Shown here piece after piece: positions 24,398 through 33,385 of a DNA stretch of 64,000 nucleotides; position 1 is the stretch's first letter, and each line of letters starts with the position of its first letter. This DNA comes from Franconibacter pulveris DSM 19144. Its GTDB lineage: Bacteria; Pseudomonadota; Gammaproteobacteria; Enterobacterales; Enterobacteriaceae. Location of the stretch: the NCBI GenBank assembly GCA_000621185.1, contig JHYZ01000013.1:62001-126000 (forward strand), read 5' to 3'. Made by a program: the position numbers and the translations under genes. A model generated the notes under the pieces. It searched no databases. It saw only the letters and a program-made list of their open reading frames with translations, and was not told the origin of the DNA.

Positions 24398-24417
24398 AGC
24401 CCGCTGTTTAGCGGGCT
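24398..24417. terminator. Hairpin after erfK
   Basis: AGCCCGCT / AGCGGGCT with a four-base loop. The A run precedes it, so the T tract exists only on the minus strand; as a plus-strand terminator of erfK it is imperfect. Confidence 0.6.
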
Positions 24418-24429
24418 CGACTTGACTAT

Positions 24430-24804
24430 CCCGGCTCAGCTGGTGGTCTGAGTGCTGGACAGCATCGTAGCGAACCGGGGTTATCCGCTGAAGCTGCGAT
24501 AAACAACGGCCCGGGACTGGTCTCGCTGACGCTGGCGCAGTGGGCTGAAGAGCATGGAATTATGCTGGAGTTTATCAAACCGTGAAAGCCAACAAAGAAT
24601 GCCTTTATCGAAAGATTTAACCGGACGTCCCGGACAGAAATTCCAAATTTTTATATGTTCAGAACGCTGAATAAAGCGCGGGAAATTACAGAGCGCTGGC
24701 TTGCGAAATACAACAGCGAGCGGCCTAATTAATTTGTGAATAACCTGAAACCGAAAGAGTACCGGCTGATATATGAAAAACTGGAATTCTCAAAACATGC
24801 GTAA
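24430..24804 (+). pseudogene. Decayed IS3-family transposase (OrfB C-terminal part)
   Basis: Translation across three frames recovers the end of an IS3-type OrfB: VLDSIVANRGYPLKLR, then NNGPGLVSLTLAQWAEEHG, then after a stop NAFIERFNRTSRTEI and TERWLAKYNSERP, and finally KPKEYRLIYEKLEFSKHA. The catalytic core around the second Asp is mutated (DNGP to NNGP), at least three stops or frameshifts occur, and OrfA plus the N-terminal part of OrfB are gone. It marks the left edge of the type VI cargo module. Boundaries are approximate; no terminal inverted repeats were recognised. Confidence 0.85.
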
Positions 24805-24994
24805 AATTAAAACGCGTGTGCTTGCAGCTGGACAAATTAATATTTGAGTAATGTATTATTTATCCATAACTCATTCACTTTAAATATGATTTCATTTTGT
24901 AATACTTTATTTTCTGTTGTGAGTGTCGTTTTAATCATGGAAAGGAGGGCGTATTATTTTTTATAAAAATGGTTAATTAAAAGGATTTTTGGCT

Positions 24995-27508
24995 ATGACA
25001 GGGCAATCCGAAAAGGTCCAACAGCAGGATACCTTAAACCGTTATTTGTTATATTTCCCCCGCAGCAAGGGCGTTATCCCCGATGTTCACTCCTTTACAG
25101 GCACTGAAACGTTAAGCAGCCCCTACCGATATACTATCCGCTTCACCAGCCCGGATCAGAATATTGCTATTGATGCTGTTCTTAACCAGATGGCCGAATT
25201 TATTCTGCGCGCCCCAAACCCGAAAGCCGCCTGGCAAGGGCAGCCCTCCTGGCTGCCGGTACGTCAGATTAATGGCACGATCACAAAATTCTCCCGCCTG
25301 AAGTCTTCAGGCGACGAAGCGCTGTATGAGTGCGTGCTGGAGCATGAGCTGGCGCTGCTGGACAGAAATTACCGTTCAGCTGTGTATATGAACATGACGG
25401 TTCCTGAGCTCGTTACAAAGCTAATGAAGGACAGCGGTCACTTTGACGGATACAACATTGATTTCGACCAGTTGAGCCACTGCTACCCTAACCGGGAAAT
25501 GATTATTCAGTGGAAAGAAACCGATCTGCAGTTCATCCGACGTTTGCTTGCGGAAGTGGGGATCTGGTTCCGCTTCGAAAATCACGACAAGGTGGAGGCA
25601 GAAACCGTCGTCATTTTTGGTGATTCTGGTAGCCGCTACATCTTCAGTGACAAACAGGTGCCATACGTTCGCAATTCCGGTCTGACCAGCTACGAAGAGT
25701 ACATTACCGATCTTGAGGAGCAGCACGACCTGATCCCCCAAAATGTCCTGGTACGCACCTACAACTATCGCGATCCGCGCTCGCCGCAGACGGATAAAAC
25801 CATCGAAACCAGTGAAATTCCTCAGGGCGTAACGTCAGGGCAGCACTACCACTATGCTGATCACTATCTGGCCGACGGTGATTTCTACGGCAAAGAAGCC
25901 GAAACCGCCACATTCTATGCCCGCCTGCGCTATGAACGTCTGCTGAACAGCCAGAGCGTCTTGGGGGCGACAACCAGCGATCCGGAACTTCGGCCCGGAA
26001 TTATGTTTCACCCGACCGGCCCTGTTCCTGACGGGTTTAAGCGCGGATTTCTGATAACGACGATGACCATTCGCAGCAGTCGTGCGGAACACTACCGCGC
26101 CGTGCTGGCAGGGATCCCCTATCTCCATGGTTACAGCTTTCGTCCTGAATATTTACCCCGGCCGGTGATAGCCGGAACGGTACCCGCCAGAGTGATGGCT
26201 ATCGGGGGGAATAAAACTTATGCCGGCGTTGATGCCCTCGGCCGTTACCGGGTGAAGTTTGACTTTGACCTGAATGAAAAACGGGACGGGTTTGAAAGCG
26301 CGCTGGTGCGTCTTGGCAGACCGTATGCCGGCGATACCTTTGGTTTCCACTTCCCGCTACTGGGCGGAACCGAAGTCGCCGTTGCTTTTGAGAACGGCGA
26401 TCCGGACCGGCCCTTTATCGCGCACGTCATGCACGACGGCAGCCATCCGGATTTGGTCACAAACCGCAATGATACCCGCAACGTCATCCGCACGGCCGCG
26501 TCGAACAAAATTCGTCTTGAGGACCGGCGCGGCCAGGAGCATATCAAAATTGCCACGGAGTATGGCAAGGGCCAGGTCAGTGTCGGCCACCTGGTCGATG
26601 CCGAAGGAAAAAAGCGTGGAGAAGGCGTGGAGGCCCGGACCGATGACTGGATGGCGCTGCGTGCCGCCAGAGGGGTGATGATAACTACGGAGGCCCAGCC
26701 GCAGGCCGCGGGCAAACAGCTGGACATGACGTCGGCCATTGCGCAACTGGAAAAAGCCTTATCACTGGCGATGACGCTGCAACAGAGCGCCCTGACGGCG
26801 GGAGCTGGCAATGTGGAAACCGAACAACAGTATGCCCTCAGCCAGACGCTGAACAACCTTACCGGCGCGGGCCTGCTGACCTATGCCGAAAAAGGACAGG
26901 CACACGTCACGCCGGACAACCTGCAACTGTCAGCCGGGAAAGATGTGATCGTCACGGCGGGCAGTGATGCCAGCATGAATGTGGTGAAAAAATTCTCGCT
27001 GGCCGTGGGGGAAAAACTCTCGCTGTTCGCCCGCAAACTCGGCATTCAGATGATTGCCGGTGCGGGGAATATTACGACGCAGGCCCAGCGCGGGGAAATG
27101 CACCTGCTTTCGCAGCAGGATTTCACGCTGGCGAGTACCGACGGGAAGATGAACGGCAGCGCCAGGCAGGGCATACAACTGGTTTGTGGCGGCGGCGGGA
27201 TCCGTATCAGCCCGAATGGTCTGGTCACACTCTTCTCGCCCACGGGGATTGAGCTTAAAGGACCCAGCCTGAAATACGACGGCCCGGAAAGTGCGCAGGT
27301 CGCGGTCCCGCCCTTCAATAAGGGTGCGTTTAAACTTCGCTACCAGCTGCACGCAGGCGACGACCCGGAGCAAATTCTCGCGAACAAAAAATTCAGGCTG
27401 ACCAGTTCGGCGGGTCACGTGGTGGAAGGTGTGACGGACAGCAACGGGCACTCACCGCTTCTTGATGCCGACGACCTGGATACCTACAAAATGGAGTTAC
27501 TGTCATGA
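24995..27508 (+). CDS. vgrG: Type VI secretion spike protein VgrG with transthyretin-like C-terminal extension
   Basis: An 837-residue VgrG. Residues about 30-350 are the gp27-like domain, followed by the gp5-like OB fold and beta-helix (PVIAGTVPARVMAIGG, GRYRVKFDFDL, PYAGDTFGFHFPLLGGTEVAVAFENGDPDRPFI) and a DUF2345 region (about 600-740). The last 58 residues (from KLRYQLHAGDDPEQI to TYKMELL, containing VVEGVTDSNGHSPLL) resemble the transthyretin-like tail that recruits phospholipase cargo in other VgrGs. The ATG follows AAGGA by nine bases. It overlaps the lipase gene by four bases, indicating cargo coupling. The 190 bases upstream are very AT-rich, typical of H-NS-silenced DNA. Confidence 0.93.
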   Translation: MTGQSEKVQQQDTLNRYLLYFPRSKGVIPDVHSFTGTETLSSPYRYTIRFTSPDQNIAIDAVLNQMAEFILRAPNPKAAWQGQPSWLPVRQINGTITKFSRLKSSGDEALYECVLEHELALLDRNYRSAVYMNMTVPELVTKLMKDSGHFDGYNIDFDQLSHCYPNREMIIQWKETDLQFIRRLLAEVGIWFRFENHDKVEAETVVIFGDSGSRYIFSDKQVPYVRNSGLTSYEEYITDLEEQHDLIPQNVLVRTYNYRDPRSPQTDKTIETSEIPQGVTSGQHYHYADHYLADGDFYGKEAETATFYARLRYERLLNSQSVLGATTSDPELRPGIMFHPTGPVPDGFKRGFLITTMTIRSSRAEHYRAVLAGIPYLHGYSFRPEYLPRPVIAGTVPARVMAIGGNKTYAGVDALGRYRVKFDFDLNEKRDGFESALVRLGRPYAGDTFGFHFPLLGGTEVAVAFENGDPDRPFIAHVMHDGSHPDLVTNRNDTRNVIRTAASNKIRLEDRRGQEHIKIATEYGKGQVSVGHLVDAEGKKRGEGVEARTDDWMALRAARGVMITTEAQPQAAGKQLDMTSAIAQLEKALSLAMTLQQSALTAGAGNVETEQQYALSQTLNNLTGAGLLTYAEKGQAHVTPDNLQLSAGKDVIVTAGSDASMNVVKKFSLAVGEKLSLFARKLGIQMIAGAGNITTQAQRGEMHLLSQQDFTLASTDGKMNGSARQGIQLVCGGGGIRISPNGLVTLFSPTGIELKGPSLKYDGPESAQVAVPPFNKGAFKLRYQLHAGDDPEQILANKKFRLTSSAGHVVEGVTDSNGHSPLLDADDLDTYKMELLS

Positions 27509-29640
27509 CGGACGCCAGGAAAAGCCCGTATGCCCCACGGGTAGTATCAGAAGGAAATATCCCTGTACACAAGAGTCTGGGAGAGGCGGCCCAGACCTGC
27601 CGCGTAGGTGTGCCGCGCCCGATGCCGGGTATTGTGATCCTGGTCCACGGCGTGAACGATGTGGGTGAAGCGTATCAGAATCAGGAAAAGGGCATTCTCG
27701 CCGGTCTGGGAAAACGTCTTGGCCGCACGGACTTTTACGCCCATGAATGGCGGGACTACAGAATCACCCGTCCCGGCCGTTCACCCATTATCCCGTTTTA
27801 CTGGGGGTATAAGCCGGTCACCCATGCGGATTACGTTGCAGACCAGAAACGCTATCGTGATGAAGTGGGTAAGCTGAAGGACCAGGCTCACCTGCCGTAC
27901 GATACGTATCAGGAAGATAACGCGGATAAAAAAGCCGATCTGGGTAATGACGGAAAAGGCGCGTTTAAGTACCAGAACGACAACTTTGGTAATGCGCTGG
28001 ACGCGAACTTTGCCAAAGGCGGCGGGACGTTTGCCAATGCCACGACCAATATTCCCGATATGCTGGGGCCGGGGGCGGGTGGTTTTGGCGTGGCAGCGGC
28101 GGGATTTCTTTCATTGCGCGCCAACAGCGGTGACTTTACGCACCCTATCTTTAATAACCCACACCGAATTTACCAGTTTTTTGCCGCTCAGCGTCTGGCA
28201 GATTTGATTATTCAGATCAGAACCGAAGATGAAACCAAAAAAGATGTGATCAACATTGTGGCTCATAGTCAGGGCACGATTATCACCATGCTGGCCAATA
28301 TGCTGGTGGTGCAGGCGGGTTTGACGCCGGTGAACTGTGTCATCCTCAACCATTCCCCGTATTCACTGGAATCCCGCACCGCGGAAAATATTCAGCCAGG
28401 CCATCACCAGACAGATAAAGCCCGGCAGGATACGTTTAAAAATTTCTGTCGGCTGATGGCAACGCATTACAAAGGTGGTGTGCTGGATGACGCTGCGCTG
28501 AAGGAAATGGAAGGGGCTTGTACGCTGCGTAAACCATCCGATAATCCATTGCGCAAAGACGCCAGGTTTTGCCGGGATAATAACGGGAAAGTCTACAACT
28601 ATTTCTGCCCTAATGATGGCGTCGTGTCTCTGGCAAACGTTCAGGGGTTTGGCTGGCGGGGCATCCCTAAAACTATTGCCGGCGATATTCCAAATTTATA
28701 TCAGCGGGTCTTTTACCAGCATGGTGAGGTAGGGCGGGCGCCAACAAAAGAAGAGTTCACTCTGCCTCCGCGCAGAACGGGTGATGCGGATTACAGCGGA
28801 CCCTTCAATACCGATTACCCTGCTTCGGGATCTGGCGTGATTGTGAACGGGGAGGAATTGCCAGATACGTTTATCTTTGAACTTCAGGGGCAGAATAATC
28901 ATCCCGACAACGATCCGAAAACAAGCGATAAGCCTTACACCGCTTACATCGATCCGGACAGCCCGGATGCCTACATTTCGTATTCTGCGAAAGCCCATAC
29001 CATCAAACTGACGGAGAGCGCCACGTATGCCGTCAGCCGTTACCAGGGAATCAACTGGAGCCCCGGCCATATACTGACAAACGATGAGCTGAAGAGCGAA
29101 TCATACGGGATGAAAGAGCGTATCGGGTATGACACGAGAGTGATTCGTGGGGTGGTGACAGGAACGAAGGATTTTCTGAATGTCACGCTGACCTGGCTTC
29201 GCCCCCGCGACGAACTGGAAAAGGAGTGGAAGAAGGCAGATCCAGTTGGGTACAGCCAGCACTCTTCTATTGTGGCGAGCGAATATGCGCCGTCTCATGC
29301 GATGGCGTATGACCTTGCAATCGGTCAGTGCAAATCGTTTGACTATCAGGCCGGGAAATTCTGGGAGGGATTATTACACCGTGCGGACTGGCGCGATCCG
29401 CAGAATGGCAGCCCGGCGGCTAAAGAATATTACCGGACAGGAAAACTTCCAGAGGCTAAGACAAAAAACTTTATGAACAAACCCACTGAAGCGCTACCGG
29501 AATATGTGGTTAATCTGTTTAACAATGCGACAAAGGTTAAACCCTCACGCGACCTTGCCGCAGGGAATCAGGAAGTGGCAAATCTACAATGGGATATGCC
29601 CAAAGCTAAAAGCGACGCTGCCTTAGCGAAGGGAGAATAA
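27505..29640 (+). CDS. Type VI secretion lipase effector, Tle3 type
   Basis: A 711-residue alpha/beta-hydrolase effector. The N-terminal half contains IVILVHGVNDVGE (residues about 43-55, oxyanion loop) and the nucleophile elbow IVAHSQGTIITM with Ser255. PNDGVVSLANVQGFGWRG holds a candidate catalytic Asp, near residue 372. The C-terminal half resembles the DUF3274 region of Tle3 effectors. Tle3 proteins are phospholipases delivered into the periplasm of rivals. No signal peptide is present, consistent with T6SS delivery. The ATGA overlap with vgrG and the following immunity genes support the assignment. Confidence 0.85.
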   Translation: MTDARKSPYAPRVVSEGNIPVHKSLGEAAQTCRVGVPRPMPGIVILVHGVNDVGEAYQNQEKGILAGLGKRLGRTDFYAHEWRDYRITRPGRSPIIPFYWGYKPVTHADYVADQKRYRDEVGKLKDQAHLPYDTYQEDNADKKADLGNDGKGAFKYQNDNFGNALDANFAKGGGTFANATTNIPDMLGPGAGGFGVAAAGFLSLRANSGDFTHPIFNNPHRIYQFFAAQRLADLIIQIRTEDETKKDVINIVAHSQGTIITMLANMLVVQAGLTPVNCVILNHSPYSLESRTAENIQPGHHQTDKARQDTFKNFCRLMATHYKGGVLDDAALKEMEGACTLRKPSDNPLRKDARFCRDNNGKVYNYFCPNDGVVSLANVQGFGWRGIPKTIAGDIPNLYQRVFYQHGEVGRAPTKEEFTLPPRRTGDADYSGPFNTDYPASGSGVIVNGEELPDTFIFELQGQNNHPDNDPKTSDKPYTAYIDPDSPDAYISYSAKAHTIKLTESATYAVSRYQGINWSPGHILTNDELKSESYGMKERIGYDTRVIRGVVTGTKDFLNVTLTWLRPRDELEKEWKKADPVGYSQHSSIVASEYAPSHAMAYDLAIGQCKSFDYQAGKFWEGLLHRADWRDPQNGSPAAKEYYRTGKLPEAKTKNFMNKPTEALPEYVVNLFNNATKVKPSRDLAAGNQEVANLQWDMPKAKSDAALAKGE

Positions 29641-29642
29641 AC

Positions 29643-30332
29643 ATGAAGAAACTTTATTCAGCGTTTGCTGCGCTGTTGCTGGTGGCCGGATGTCAGGCGA
29701 AAGAGCCACCGACACAGGTGGTTTATCGGTTTGATGACCACCGTTATCTGGAGCTAAAAGGCTGGGACTGCGAGGGTGAGCTCTGGTATACGGATATGCA
29801 AAAAAGCATTCATTCCCAGCCATTTTTTCAGTTTTATCGGATTTTTACCAAAAAGTTTATACATCCATCCCAGCGTTATATTGCTATTCCAGACTGGGAG
29901 GTCGATGGTTTTATGGTTTCAAAGGACTACGGCAAAACATGGCGACCGGTGGGTTTTGCACCCGGTCATAATGAGCCGAACGGCGATGATTACGCTCCTG
30001 CAGAAGATGTTCTTTCTTTCACCGTCGTCAACGACCAGGGTTTTTTGAAGACCAAACACCGGCTGTATATGTCGTCAAAGCCGTTTGATGACCCGCGTAT
30101 TTTACCTGGAGGCCCAAGTATTTCTTATAGCCTTGCCAATGGGGAAAAAGACAGTATTACTTCGGATGCACCAGGATGGGCTTGGGGTTTAATTTACTTC
30201 ACGCGAGAAGGACTAGTTGGAAAAATAATGAGTCATGAAGCCAATTATCAGGATCTTCCCGACAAGGTACCAGAAATAAAGGGCTACACCGGCTGGGACC
30301 GTATGCGGTGCGATATGGATGCGGGGCGATAA
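29643..30332 (+). CDS. Tli3-type immunity lipoprotein, copy 1
   Basis: A 229-residue lipoprotein with signal MKKLYSAFAALLLVAGC (lipobox VAGC). The mature protein begins with conserved PPTQVVYRFDDHRYLELKGW and ends GYTGWDRMRCDMDAGR. Placed two bases after the lipase stop, it is the expected periplasmic antidote of the Tle3-type enzyme. Copies 2 and 3 share the N- and C-terminal thirds and the central SFTVVNDQGF block but differ between them. It could also be immunity to a relative of the local lipase. Confidence 0.82.
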   Translation: MKKLYSAFAALLLVAGCQAKEPPTQVVYRFDDHRYLELKGWDCEGELWYTDMQKSIHSQPFFQFYRIFTKKFIHPSQRYIAIPDWEVDGFMVSKDYGKTWRPVGFAPGHNEPNGDDYAPAEDVLSFTVVNDQGFLKTKHRLYMSSKPFDDPRILPGGPSISYSLANGEKDSITSDAPGWAWGLIYFTREGLVGKIMSHEANYQDLPDKVPEIKGYTGWDRMRCDMDAGR

Positions 30333-30335
30333 AGC

Positions 30336-31043
30336 ATGAAAGGATTATGCACAGGTCTGGCGGCTGCAGCTGTATTTATGGCTACGGGGTGTCAGGCTTC
30401 AGAACCGCCGACGCAGGTGGTTTATCGGTTTGACGATCACCGTTATCTGGAGCTGAAGGGCTGGGACTGCGAGGGTGAGCTCTGGTATACGGATACAAAA
30501 CAAGGCGTTCACTCGCAAATAGCCAGCCAGTTCTATCGAATTTTCACGAAAAAATTCGTACATCCTTCCGAACGTTATATTGCAATTCCGTGGTGGGGAA
30601 ATATAACGGGGGGTTTTTCAGTATCAAAAGACTATGGACAAACATGGGAAACAGGTGGTGCATCAATGTCGCCGGGAGAAAATGAACCTGATGGAAGTAA
30701 TGCCCCTTATTACGACGACGTTCTTTCTTTTACCGTCGTCAACGACCAGGGTTTTTTGCAAACCAAACACCGGCTGTATATGTCGTCAAAACCGTTTGAT
30801 GACCCGCGTATTCTGCCCGGTGGGTCAGGGATTACGTATACCGCGTCAGATGGGGCTGTACATCACATAAAGCCTACATCTTCAGGTCCTGCCTGGGGAC
30901 TGGACTACATCACCAAACAAGGTCTGAAAGAAGATACTGCCCAGTTTAAAACCAATTACCAGGGCTTGCCCGATAAGGTCCCGGAAGTAAAAGGTTACAC
31001 CGGCTGGGACCGTATGCGGTGCGATATGGGTGCGGGGCGATAA
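30336..31043 (+). CDS. Tli3-type immunity lipoprotein, copy 2
   Basis: A 235-residue paralogue with lipobox ATGC (signal MKGLCTGLAAAAVFMATGC). Its first 160 bases are almost identical to copy 3, the SFTVVNDQGFLQTKHRLYMSS tract is near identical in all copies, and the intervening segments (residues about 50-120 and 165-205) diverge. Codons start three bases after copy 1. The mosaic pattern points to duplication followed by exchange of tracts. Confidence 0.82.
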   Translation: MKGLCTGLAAAAVFMATGCQASEPPTQVVYRFDDHRYLELKGWDCEGELWYTDTKQGVHSQIASQFYRIFTKKFVHPSERYIAIPWWGNITGGFSVSKDYGQTWETGGASMSPGENEPDGSNAPYYDDVLSFTVVNDQGFLQTKHRLYMSSKPFDDPRILPGGSGITYTASDGAVHHIKPTSSGPAWGLDYITKQGLKEDTAQFKTNYQGLPDKVPEVKGYTGWDRMRCDMGAGR

Positions 31044-31046
31044 AGC

Positions 31047-31742
31047 ATGAAAGGATTATGCACAGGTCTGGCGGCTGCAGCTGTATTTATGGCTACGGGG
31101 TGTCAGGCTTCAGAACCGCCGACGCAGGTGGTTTATCGGTTTGACGATCACCGTTATCTGGAGCTAAAGGGCTGGGACTGCGAGGGTGAACTCTGGTATA
31201 CGGACACTAAACTAGGGATTCATACTGAGCCCGTCAGCCAGTTTTACCGGATATTTACCCGACAATTTATTCATCCTTCTGAACGTTATATAGCAATAAC
31301 AGGCTGGGGGGCCGGAGGATTTATAGTTTCTAAAGACTACGGACAAACTTGGAATTCTGTACGTTTTGCTCCCGGTCCTAATGAACCTAATGGTGATGAT
31401 TACGCACCTTATGACGATGTTCTCTCTTTCACCGTCGTCAACGACCAAGGTTTTTTTCAAACCAAGCACCGGCTGTATATGTCGTCGAAGCCGTTCGAAG
31501 ATCCGCGTGTGTTGGCTGGTGGACCGGGAATCTCTTATAAACTGGATGATGGAACAGAACAGGTCCTGGAGGCTCGCTCACCAGGTTGGGCTTGGGGTAT
31601 GGTCTACATGACTAAACAGCTATTAGAGCATAGCACACAACAATATAAGACAAACTGGCAAGGTCTTCCCGACAAAGTACCGGAAGTGAAAGGCTACACC
31701 GGCTGGGACCATATGCGGTGCGATATGGATGCGGGGCGATAA
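31047..31742 (+). CDS. Tli3-type immunity lipoprotein, copy 3
   Basis: A 231-residue paralogue with the same lipoprotein signal as copy 2. The variable regions (for example RQFIHPSERYIAITGWGAGG and GISYKLDDGTEQVLEARSPG) are unlike those of copies 1 and 2. It probably blocks the same or a related lipase. It is followed by PAAR after a 12-base gap containing GGAG. Confidence 0.82.
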   Translation: MKGLCTGLAAAAVFMATGCQASEPPTQVVYRFDDHRYLELKGWDCEGELWYTDTKLGIHTEPVSQFYRIFTRQFIHPSERYIAITGWGAGGFIVSKDYGQTWNSVRFAPGPNEPNGDDYAPYDDVLSFTVVNDQGFFQTKHRLYMSSKPFEDPRVLAGGPGISYKLDDGTEQVLEARSPGWAWGMVYMTKQLLEHSTQQYKTNWQGLPDKVPEVKGYTGWDHMRCDMDAGR

Positions 31743-31754
31743 GGAGATAAAACA

Positions 31755-32012
31755 ATGAACGGCGTAATTCGACTTAACGATCCACTGGAAAGTGGCGGAA
31801 AGGTAATTAAGGCGTCCGGTGCGCAATTTATGGGGCTGCCCGTTGCCCTGAAAGATGATACGGTGACATGCCCGGAGTATAAAGGGACGTTCCCGATCAG
31901 TGAATGCCACCCGACCTGGACCATGAACGGTCGGGGGGTTGTGGTGGATGGCTGTAAAGCCGCGTGCGGCTGCACCATTCGGTCCACGCTGCCGGTTGCG
32001 GGGGCTGTTTGA
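31755..32012 (+). CDS. PAAR-domain spike tip protein
   Basis: An 85-residue single-domain PAAR protein: MNGVIRLNDPLESGGKVI, LPVALKDDTVTCPEYKG, PISECHPTWTMNGRGVVVDG, and ACGCTIRSTLP. PAAR caps the VgrG trimer with a metal-stabilised cone; the Cys and His needed are present. RBS GGAG lies eight bases before the ATG. Its stop overlaps the next start (TGATG). Confidence 0.9.
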   Translation: MNGVIRLNDPLESGGKVIKASGAQFMGLPVALKDDTVTCPEYKGTFPISECHPTWTMNGRGVVVDGCKAACGCTIRSTLPVAGAV

Positions 32013-33385
32013 TGAAATGGTGGTTATTCTCAAAACAGAAAGAATATAACGATAATAGCTTCTCCTATTTAGCGGTGTTTATTCTTTATATTGTTGTTGT
32101 GGTTATTTGTATCGGTATTCGGGCTGTTACCTGGCCGGGTAACAAGCATGTTGATATTGATTTTTTAATCGATGCTGTACTTATGCCGACAATTATTCTG
32201 ACAACTGTGGTGCAGTTTTTTTGCATGATAGCTAACGGGTTACGGCATTACACAGAAACTCGCCTGCTGATAGCGGCAAGGCAGGAATACAATGTTGTCA
32301 GCTATGCCAGGGGTTATATAACGCTTGCTGGCTGGTCTGTACTGACTCCAACGGCAGACCTTGCGTTGAATATGCTAAAGCTGGAGGGGGAATTTCCGCT
32401 GGCGCCCAAAATGCCGTTAAAAATTGACCTGGCTGAATCATTCGATTTAACCCGAAACGGGCAGGCATTTTTCCGGTTGATAGCCCCACTGGTGGATAAA
32501 CTCAAAAGCCCTCAGTACAAGGGTTTTGAGGCCGCTGTATGGATAAATGGCGGTGATGAGTCTTGTTGTGATGAGCTACAGCGCGTGTTTGAAAGTTTTG
32601 CCATCACCGGTATCAAAATGACGTATTTACCTGAATGCCCGGATTACACGCTACTAACGGAATGGATAACACAGGCAAAAAACGATGTGTTTAACCGACT
32701 GCTTATCTGTATAGACCTGCACCCCGAAGAGGAGGAGTCTAAACGGATGGAGAATGCCACCGCATTTTTTTTCACCAATAGTTATGTCAAAACAGAAGGT
32801 GAGAAACCCGTTTATCTGTATCAGCCGATGACCGGTGTCACCGACGTTGAAAACAATCTACCTGTTTATCTGCGTACGGAACCCGTCAGTAAGCCGAAAA
32901 TCCTCTGGTATACCGGATTGTCCCGCACTGAAAAATATCCTTTGCTGGAAGTGCTGGACGAGAAAAAAATGGTTCCTGAAAGGCTCGAGCTTGAAACGTC
33001 CTTCGGCGAACGTTCTGCCGGGTATCAGTGGCTGGCGCTGGCAATGGCGTCCGATGCGGTAAGATATGCGCAGGGGGATCAACTGGTTGTAGCATCAGAA
33101 CACAATAAGTGTGCTATCACGGCGCTTTCGTCACGGTTAACCCGTCAGCCTGATTATCCACAGGAGAAAATATACCCGTTACCCTGGTCCGCCGGGGGCA
33201 TTGCCGGGCTTATGCTATTTTTCAGTCTCGCCATAGGTTTTAGCTGTTTTGGTGATGATAAAATGGTAACCGGTGGGTTTATTGTTTTTCTGTTTTTTAT
33301 CTGTCTGGCTCCTTTTCTTGTAATAGGTGCTTTTTTTACCTGGTTTTTCGGTGAGAAAGCCCATGAGCATATGTGGGGAGAGTGA
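32012..33385 (+). CDS. Uncharacterised membrane protein of the type VI cargo module
   Basis: A 457-residue protein I do not recognise as a named family. Two transmembrane helices lie near the N terminus (about residues 15-37 and 50-75) and two near the C terminus (about 388-410 and 415-440), with a soluble domain of about 300 residues between. The start is the ATG overlapping the PAAR stop; an in-frame ATG inside the PAAR gene is rejected. The position in the operon, and the known Tla3 adaptor of Pseudomonas Tle3 (N-terminal membrane anchor plus large soluble domain), suggest an effector-handling role. That is inference; no sequence identity to Tla3 was established. Confidence 0.7.
   Translation: MKWWLFSKQKEYNDNSFSYLAVFILYIVVVVICIGIRAVTWPGNKHVDIDFLIDAVLMPTIILTTVVQFFCMIANGLRHYTETRLLIAARQEYNVVSYARGYITLAGWSVLTPTADLALNMLKLEGEFPLAPKMPLKIDLAESFDLTRNGQAFFRLIAPLVDKLKSPQYKGFEAAVWINGGDESCCDELQRVFESFAITGIKMTYLPECPDYTLLTEWITQAKNDVFNRLLICIDLHPEEEESKRMENATAFFFTNSYVKTEGEKPVYLYQPMTGVTDVENNLPVYLRTEPVSKPKILWYTGLSRTEKYPLLEVLDEKKMVPERLELETSFGERSAGYQWLALAMASDAVRYAQGDQLVVASEHNKCAITALSSRLTRQPDYPQEKIYPLPWSAGGIAGLMLFFSLAIGFSCFGDDKMVTGGFIVFLFFICLAPFLVIGAFFTWFFGEKAHEHMWGE

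Noticed and set aside
24395..24990. A second tRNA-Asn att copy at the left end of the T6SS module
   Set aside because: I searched for the tRNA 3' sequence and did not find it; the module was not shown to be a tRNA-integrated element. The hairpin after erfK only shares the common AGCCCGC stem.
31964..32011. Longer N terminus for the type VI membrane protein
   Set aside because: The extra 16 codons lie inside PAAR in another frame; the ATG overlapping the PAAR stop is the natural coupled start.
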